DNA of 8,430 nt from Candidatus Uhrbacteria bacterium. GTDB lineage: Bacteria; Patescibacteriota; Patescibacteriia; UBA9934; GWF2-40-263. The translations under genes were made by a program, and so were the position numbers. Positions 5,610 through 8,430 of the stretch are shown here, in pieces. The stretch covers positions 1-8,430 of the forward strand of contig JABITQ010000003.1 in NCBI GenBank assembly GCA_018700535.1, written 5' to 3'. Within the stretch, counting starts at the first letter, position 1. Every line of letters starts with the position of its first letter. The notes beneath the pieces were generated by a model. That model was not told where the DNA came from. It worked only from the letters and a program-made list of their open reading frames with translations, and ran no database searches.

Positions 5610-6920
5610 ATGCGAAAAACTATCCAAAAACTTCCCAAGTCCATTCTCATTCTTTTTTCTCTCCTCTTAATCACGATGGCTTTTAGCATCGGTTTTTTTG
5701 TTGGAGCAGATCGTCAGGCTGTCTATGCGGTACCTGATGGTGAAGGGCGTGTCACTGGAACGAATGGAAGTCCAGCAGGTTTGGATGACAACGTCGACTT
5801 TGATGATTTTTGGGAAGTTTGGGAATTCGCAAAGGAAGAGTTTTATCAGCAGCCTGTCTCTGATAAAGATTTATACTACGGTGCATTGGAAGGATTGGTG
5901 TCAGGTTTGAACGATCCATACTCTGTCTATTTCCCACCCGAGGAGGCTGAGGCATTTGCTGCATCGCTTGCTGGGTCGTTTGAGGGGATTGGTGCTGAGA
6001 TCGGAATCAAAGAAGACAAGCTTCAGATTGTTGCGCCGCTATCTGGGATGCCTGCTGAGGCAGCTGGGTTATTGCCTGGTGATTGGATTGTCATGATCGA
6101 CGGTTTGGAGACTTCTGGAATGACCGTTGAAAAAGCTGTTACGATTATCCGTGGAGAAAAAGGCACTGAGGTCGTTTTGAGTATTTCGCGTAACGGACTT
6201 GATACATTGCAGGATGTGTCTATTATTCGCGATAAGATTGTTGTTGATAGTGTGAAATGGGAGCTGACTGATGACAACATCATGCTGATCAGCATTTCAA
6301 CATTCAATCACGACACAGCAGAGCTCTTTTACGAGGCTGTGCAGGAGACACTCACAAGTGGTGCAGAAGGAATCATCTTAAACCTTCGTTCAAATCCAGG
6401 TGGGCTTCTTGCCTCTGCAATCGATGTGGCAGGCGCATGGGTTGGTTACGATACGGTTGTTATTGAGCGAATGCAGGAGGATGCAAGCTCTTATGATGGC
6501 TTGATGGCGCCACGTTTGGCAGGTGTGCCGACAGTTGTGCTTGTTAATGGAGGTTCTGCATCCGCATCTGAAATTGTTGCAGGTGCGCTCCAGGATTACG
6601 GTCTTGCAACGACAGTTGGAACCACGACGTTTGGAAAGGGTTCTGTGCAGGATTACAGACAGATGCCTGATGGGTCTGCGCTTAAGATTACGACCGCAGC
6701 ATGGTACACACCTCTTGGTCGTACTATTAACGAGACTGGAATTGAGCCTGACGTAAGCGTGCCGTTTACCATCGAGGAGTACCAAGCCGGAATTGATCCG
6801 CAACTAAACCTAGCTATTGAAATAATTCTTGGAACATATGTCCCAGAAGAGGACAGCGAAACCGAAGAGCTCGCCGAAACCCCAGAAGAAGAAAGTGGTA
6901 CGGAAGGGGCAGTCGAATAG
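5610..6920 (+). CDS. S41-family C-terminal processing peptidase (CtpA/Prc-like), 436 aa
   Basis: Membrane-anchored serine protease that trims proteins outside the cytoplasmic membrane. A basic N-terminus (MRKTIQKLPK) is followed by a single transmembrane helix at about 11-33. A PDZ domain lies at about 123-200, with the GLLPGDWIVMIDG peptide-binding turn. The S41 catalytic core runs about 215-400. The motif NGGSASASE holds the expected nucleophile S318, and FGKGSVQ holds the general base K343, exactly 25 residues on, with Q347; LRSNPGGLL is the other core motif. The dyad is intact. Residues 413-436 form an unstructured-looking acidic tail (12 of 24 Asp/Glu, no Lys/Arg). The start is set at ATG 5610; an in-frame TTG at 5577 lies inside the promoter region and would precede the signal with unlikely residues. 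Its 3' end overlaps the next gene. Substrates are unknown. Confidence 0.94.
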   Translation: MRKTIQKLPKSILILFSLLLITMAFSIGFFVGADRQAVYAVPDGEGRVTGTNGSPAGLDDNVDFDDFWEVWEFAKEEFYQQPVSDKDLYYGALEGLVSGLNDPYSVYFPPEEAEAFAASLAGSFEGIGAEIGIKEDKLQIVAPLSGMPAEAAGLLPGDWIVMIDGLETSGMTVEKAVTIIRGEKGTEVVLSISRNGLDTLQDVSIIRDKIVVDSVKWELTDDNIMLISISTFNHDTAELFYEAVQETLTSGAEGIILNLRSNPGGLLASAIDVAGAWVGYDTVVIERMQEDASSYDGLMAPRLAGVPTVVLVNGGSASASEIVAGALQDYGLATTVGTTTFGKGSVQDYRQMPDGSALKITTAAWYTPLGRTINETGIEPDVSVPFTIEEYQAGIDPQLNLAIEIILGTYVPEEDSETEELAETPEEESGTEGAVE

Positions 6921-7386
6921 CTCAAATAAAAAGAAAGAACGTGCCGTGCGAGAAGTTTCTGCCGGTGGTGTTGTGTTTCGTCGAACTCGCAATGGCATCT
7001 CTTTTGCCATGATGAAAGACACTTACGATAAGTGGACGTTTCCAAAGGGGCATGTAGAAAAGGGTGAAGACCTTGAGGAGACCGCCGCTCGTGAGACGCT
7101 TGAGGAGCTTGGTCTTGAGGAGATTAAGTTTTATGAAGAACTTGGAAAAATCGATATTTGGTTTCGAGATCGATTTATTAAAAAAGGAAGACTCATCCAT
7201 AAGGACATTCACTACTTTTTGTTTGAGACACCAGCAGGAGCACGTTTGTTCCCTGATCCAGAAGAGCATGCGCTTGATGCTGTTTGGGTACCAATGAGTA
7301 AGGTTCTTTCCCGCTCAAGCTACGAAGATATGAAGCCGATTGTCGAAAAGGCCATTAAGATTGTTGGGAAATTGCGACGTCGGTAA
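6838..7386 (+). CDS. Nudix hydrolase, Ap4A-hydrolase-like, with Lys-rich N-terminal tail (up to 182 aa)
   Basis: Cytosolic Nudix enzyme. The block SAGGVVFRR followed by WTFPKGHVEKGE and a full Nudix box at residues 71-93 (G71, E77, R85-E86, E89-E90, G92) is the style of dinucleoside tetraphosphate (Ap4A) hydrolases and MutT-like enzymes. Only the residue after RE (Thr87) departs from the usual hydrophobic. The domain proper starts near residue 38. Residues 1-35 are a Lys/Arg-, Ser- and Pro-rich tail whose first 27 codons lie inside the S41 gene in another frame. Three starts are possible: ATG 6838 (83-base overlap), GTG 6895 (26-base overlap) and GTG 6946 (just before the domain, 25 bases after the S41 stop). 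The ATG is listed by convention; none has a convincing Shine-Dalgarno sequence. Likely co-transcribed with the peptidase gene. Confidence 0.9.
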   Translation: MSQKRTAKPKSSPKPQKKKVVRKGQSNSSNKKKERAVREVSAGGVVFRRTRNGISFAMMKDTYDKWTFPKGHVEKGEDLEETAARETLEELGLEEIKFYEELGKIDIWFRDRFIKKGRLIHKDIHYFLFETPAGARLFPDPEEHALDAVWVPMSKVLSRSSYEDMKPIVEKAIKIVGKLRRR

Positions 7387-7387
7387 C

Positions 7388-7415
7388 TTGCTCTTTTTAC
7401 TAGTTCAGCTACATT
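7388..7415 (+). promoter_or_regulatory. Candidate promoter of the riboflavin kinase gene
   Basis: TTGCTC (7388-7393) and TACATT (7410-7415) are spaced by 16 bases, with 4 of 6 -10 matches. Initiation near 7422 would make the message leaderless at ATG 7424. Alternatively the gene is simply read through from the upstream Nudix gene 37 bases away, since no terminator lies between them. Confidence 0.3.
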
Positions 7416-7423
7416 AAGTAGGT

Positions 7424-7813
7424 ATGCAAAACATCACCTTCAGCGGCCGCGTCGAACGTGGCGAGGGTATGGCACGCAATCTTGGGTGCCCAACCGCAAA
7501 TATCGCCATCGAGCAGGGGGTTATTATTCCAGGGCTTGGTATTTATGTGGGTGAGGCAGAGGTTGATGGGGCTGTGTATTCAGCGTTGATCTGTATCAAC
7601 GATGGTCGTACGGGTTATCGCTTAAAGATGGAGGTGCATCTACTTGGAGTGTGTATTGAGCTAGTTGGAAAGCAGATGCGCGTTGTTGTGTTCAAAAAGA
7701 TTCGAGAACTAATTCCGTTTCCGGGTGAAAAAGAAATGTCAGAGATTATAAAACAAGATTTGGTTGATGCAAGAACTTGGTTCGATCAACACAAAACTGT
7801 AGAAGATAGTTAA
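7424..7813 (+). CDS. Stand-alone riboflavin kinase (flavokinase domain), 129 aa
   Basis: Converts riboflavin and ATP to FMN in the cytosol. The protein corresponds to only the C-terminal half of the usual bacterial bifunctional RibF. It shows FSGRVERGEGMARNLGCPTANI (6-27), where the last six residues before Ile are the phosphate-binding PTAN motif context (P23-T24-A25-N26), then PGLGIYVG (36-43), and MEVHLLG (69-75), in which E70 is the expected catalytic base. KKIRELIPFPGEKEM and a terminal IKQDLVDARTWF helix match the end of the family. The segment after the second strand, CINDGRTGYRLK, departs from the common NIG-x-x-PTF pattern. The FMN adenylyltransferase domain is absent from this gene and from the window, so FAD synthesis would need another enzyme or uptake. 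An intrinsic terminator follows directly. Confidence 0.85.
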   Translation: MQNITFSGRVERGEGMARNLGCPTANIAIEQGVIIPGLGIYVGEAEVDGAVYSALICINDGRTGYRLKMEVHLLGVCIELVGKQMRVVVFKKIRELIPFPGEKEMSEIIKQDLVDARTWFDQHKTVEDS

Positions 7814-7836
7814 GCCCGCTAAACGCGGGTTTTTTG
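7812..7836 (+). terminator. Intrinsic terminator after riboflavin kinase
   Basis: A 5-bp GC stem CCCGC (7815-7819) / GCGGG (7825-7829), extendable by a G-T and A-T pairs, with loop TAAAC and a run of six T (7830-7835). It begins at the stop codon of the gene. Confidence 0.9.
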
Positions 7837-7874
7837 TTAGTGTTGTGGGGTTGTGGATCAATGAACTCCTACTA

Positions 7875-7903
7875 TTCACAAAATATTGACCTCATGCTAA
7901 CAT
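7875..7903 (+). promoter_or_regulatory. Promoter of the HU gene (extended -10)
   Basis: TTCACA (7875-7880; 5 of 6 matches to TTGACA) is followed after 17 bases by TAACAT (7898-7903; 4 of 6), preceded by TG at 7895-7896 to give an extended -10. The predicted start near 7910 leaves a leader of about 24 bases that contains the palindrome at 7912-7925. This is the best sigma70-type promoter in the window and fits an abundant protein. A TTGACC at 7886-7891 is a competing -35 with a poorer -10. Confidence 0.5.
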
Positions 7904-7911
7904 GCCCCCGT

Positions 7912-7925
7912 AAAACTTAAGTTTT
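7912..7925. promoter_or_regulatory. 14-bp perfect palindrome in the HU leader (operator-like)
   Basis: AAAACTTAAGTTTT is perfectly self-complementary and lies just after the predicted transcription start and 8 bases before the HU ATG. The position suits an operator for a dimeric repressor, or autoregulation by HU, but AT-rich palindromes of this length can be fortuitous. Confidence 0.4.
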
Positions 7926-7933
7926 CCACATAT

Positions 7934-8215
7934 ATGGCAAAGCTAACAAAGAGCCAGTTCATGGCTACCTTCGGTGAGTTCCTAGGAGTATCTAAGAAAG
8001 AGGCTGCAGAGAAATGGGACCAGTTCGTTGCTCTAGCAATCAAAGAGGTAAAAGAGAACGGTGAGTTCCCACTACCAGGTCTTGGTAAGCTCGTTCGTAA
8101 GGAACGTGCTGCACGTATGGGTCGTAACCCAATGACAGGTGAGAGCATCTCAATTCCTGCAAAGACAGTAGTAAAGTTCCGCGTAGCAAAGGCTGCAAAG
8201 GAAGCTGTACTCTAA
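7934..8215 (+). CDS. HU/IHF-family nucleoid DNA-binding protein, 93 aa
   Basis: Small basic dimeric histone-like protein that bends and compacts DNA. The N-terminal helices (about 1-40) include the family pattern LTKSQF...KKEAAEKWDQF. The central LPGLGKLVRKERAARMGRNPMTGESISIPA (48-76) holds the DNA-binding beta arm with the RNPxTG motif at 64-69; P66 is the residue expected to intercalate at bends. The end, VVKFRVAKAAKEAVL, is the closing strand and helix. The length is normal. The codon choice looks more selective than in neighbours (many CGT, GGT, AAG, CCA), as expected for a highly expressed gene. It is a single-gene unit with its own promoter, a palindromic leader and a strong terminator. 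HU versus IHF cannot be settled, but as a lone gene HU is more likely. Confidence 0.95.
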   Translation: MAKLTKSQFMATFGEFLGVSKKEAAEKWDQFVALAIKEVKENGEFPLPGLGKLVRKERAARMGRNPMTGESISIPAKTVVKFRVAKAAKEAVL

Positions 8216-8232
8216 ACAAAAGATTTAGCAAG

Positions 8233-8265
8233 AAAAACCCACTCCTGAAAAGGGGTGGGTTTTTT
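8233..8265 (+). terminator. Intrinsic terminator after the HU gene
   Basis: A 13-bp stem, 8233-8245 with 8252-8264 (AAAAACCCACTCC / GGGGTGGGTTTTT, one T-G wobble), with loop TGAAAA and a run of six T ending at 8265. It starts 18 bases after the stop codon. Confidence 0.93.
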
Positions 8266-8275
8266 GGTTGATGGA

Positions 8276-8304
8276 TTGACAGAAGGGTGATTTCGTGGCA
8301 ATGT
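8276..8304 (+). promoter_or_regulatory. Candidate promoter of the last gene
   Basis: TTGACA (8276-8281) is a perfect -35. At 17-base spacing the hexamer CAATGT (8299-8304) is a poor -10, but it is preceded by TG at 8296-8297, the extended -10 position. TATCTT at 8307-8312 is a better hexamer but 25 bases away. A start near 8311 would give a leader of about 23 bases containing the ribosome-binding site. Confidence 0.4.
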
Positions 8305-8320
8305 CCTATCTTCTTTACAT

Positions 8321-8326
8321 GAGGAG
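8321..8326 (+). promoter_or_regulatory. Canonical Shine-Dalgarno site
   Basis: GAGGAG, 7 bases before the ATG at 8334, fits the 3' end of 16S rRNA. It is the only clear Shine-Dalgarno sequence in the window and fixes the start of the final, truncated gene. Confidence 0.8.
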
Positions 8327-8333
8327 AAGAAAC

Positions 8334-8430
8334 ATGAGTAGTGCTCCAGAAAATGTGGTCAGGCAGTCATTGGCCGACATCGACACGTTGCTAGGTCTCA
8401 GTGCACAGAAGGTTCTGGGGCTCGACACTG
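8334..8430 (+). CDS. 5' part of an unrecognised gene, cut by the window end (first 32 codons)
   Basis: An open frame begins at ATG 8334 and runs to the last base with no stop. It encodes MSSAPENVVRQSLADIDTLL and about 12 further residues (ending LGLDT). The segment looks like a soluble amphipathic helix, with no signal peptide or membrane segment, and I do not recognise a family. Support comes from position rather than homology: a perfect TTGACA, a GAGGAG ribosome site with 7-base spacing, and placement right after the HU terminator. Its codons (AGG Arg, GCC Ala, CTC/CTG Leu) look somewhat different from the upstream genes, but 32 codons are too few to argue for transfer. Confidence 0.6.
   Translation, partial: MSSAPENVVRQSLADIDTLLGLSAQKVLGLDT

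Noticed and set aside
6390..6803. 137-codon minus-strand frame inside the S41 gene
   Set aside because: Cys/Arg-rich translation with no domain, antisense to the conserved catalytic core of the protease.

Overview
The window reads as a piece of a small, gene-dense bacterial chromosome, most likely a Candidate Phyla Radiation (Patescibacteria / Parcubacteria-type) genome. This is inferred from gene content and style: a membrane-anchored PEGA-domain beta-propeller protein, an S41 peptidase with an N-terminal anchor, a stand-alone riboflavin kinase, a divergent HU protein, tightly packed genes, and near absence of Shine-Dalgarno sequences. TGA is used as a normal stop (positions 414-416 and 1956-1958), so the Gly-TGA code of Gracilibacteria/SR1 does not apply. 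The phylum assignment was not tested by any search.

Layout. (1) 9-2809, plus strand: a compact cluster of a HIT-family hydrolase, a Nudix hydrolase, an RmlB-type nucleotide-glucose 4,6-dehydratase and an NAD(P)-dependent epimerase/reductase. They are joined by ATGA overlaps or a 1-base gap and closed by a strong intrinsic terminator. (2) 2810-3058: a non-coding gap with that terminator, a perfect 46-bp palindrome and a candidate promoter. (3) 3059-4141, plus strand: a long-form glucose-1-phosphate nucleotidyltransferase (RmlA). (4) 4168-5505, minus strand: the PEGA/propeller protein, convergent with rmlA and sharing a bidirectional terminator. (5) 5610-7813, plus strand: S41 peptidase, a second (Ap4A-hydrolase-like) Nudix protein overlapping its 3' end, and riboflavin kinase, closed by a terminator. 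(6) 7934-8215: an HU-family DNA-binding protein with its own promoter, operator-like palindrome and terminator. (7) 8334 to the end: the first 32 codons of an unrecognised gene, the only one with a canonical Shine-Dalgarno sequence.

How the genes fit together. RmlA, RmlB and the 284-aa epimerase/reductase would together make an activated L-rhamnose (or related 6-deoxyhexose) from glucose-1-phosphate. The third enzyme does not look like RmlD. It carries the sequence signatures of the plant / giant-virus bifunctional 3,5-epimerase/4-reductase (NRS/ER, UER1, the C-terminal half of RHM), which would replace both RmlC and RmlD; no rmlC or rmlD is present in the window. This is the most interesting point here. 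The HIT and Nudix proteins are nucleotide-clearing enzymes. The PEGA and S41 proteins are anchored outside-facing proteins. I saw no tRNA, rRNA, CRISPR array, transposase or defence system.
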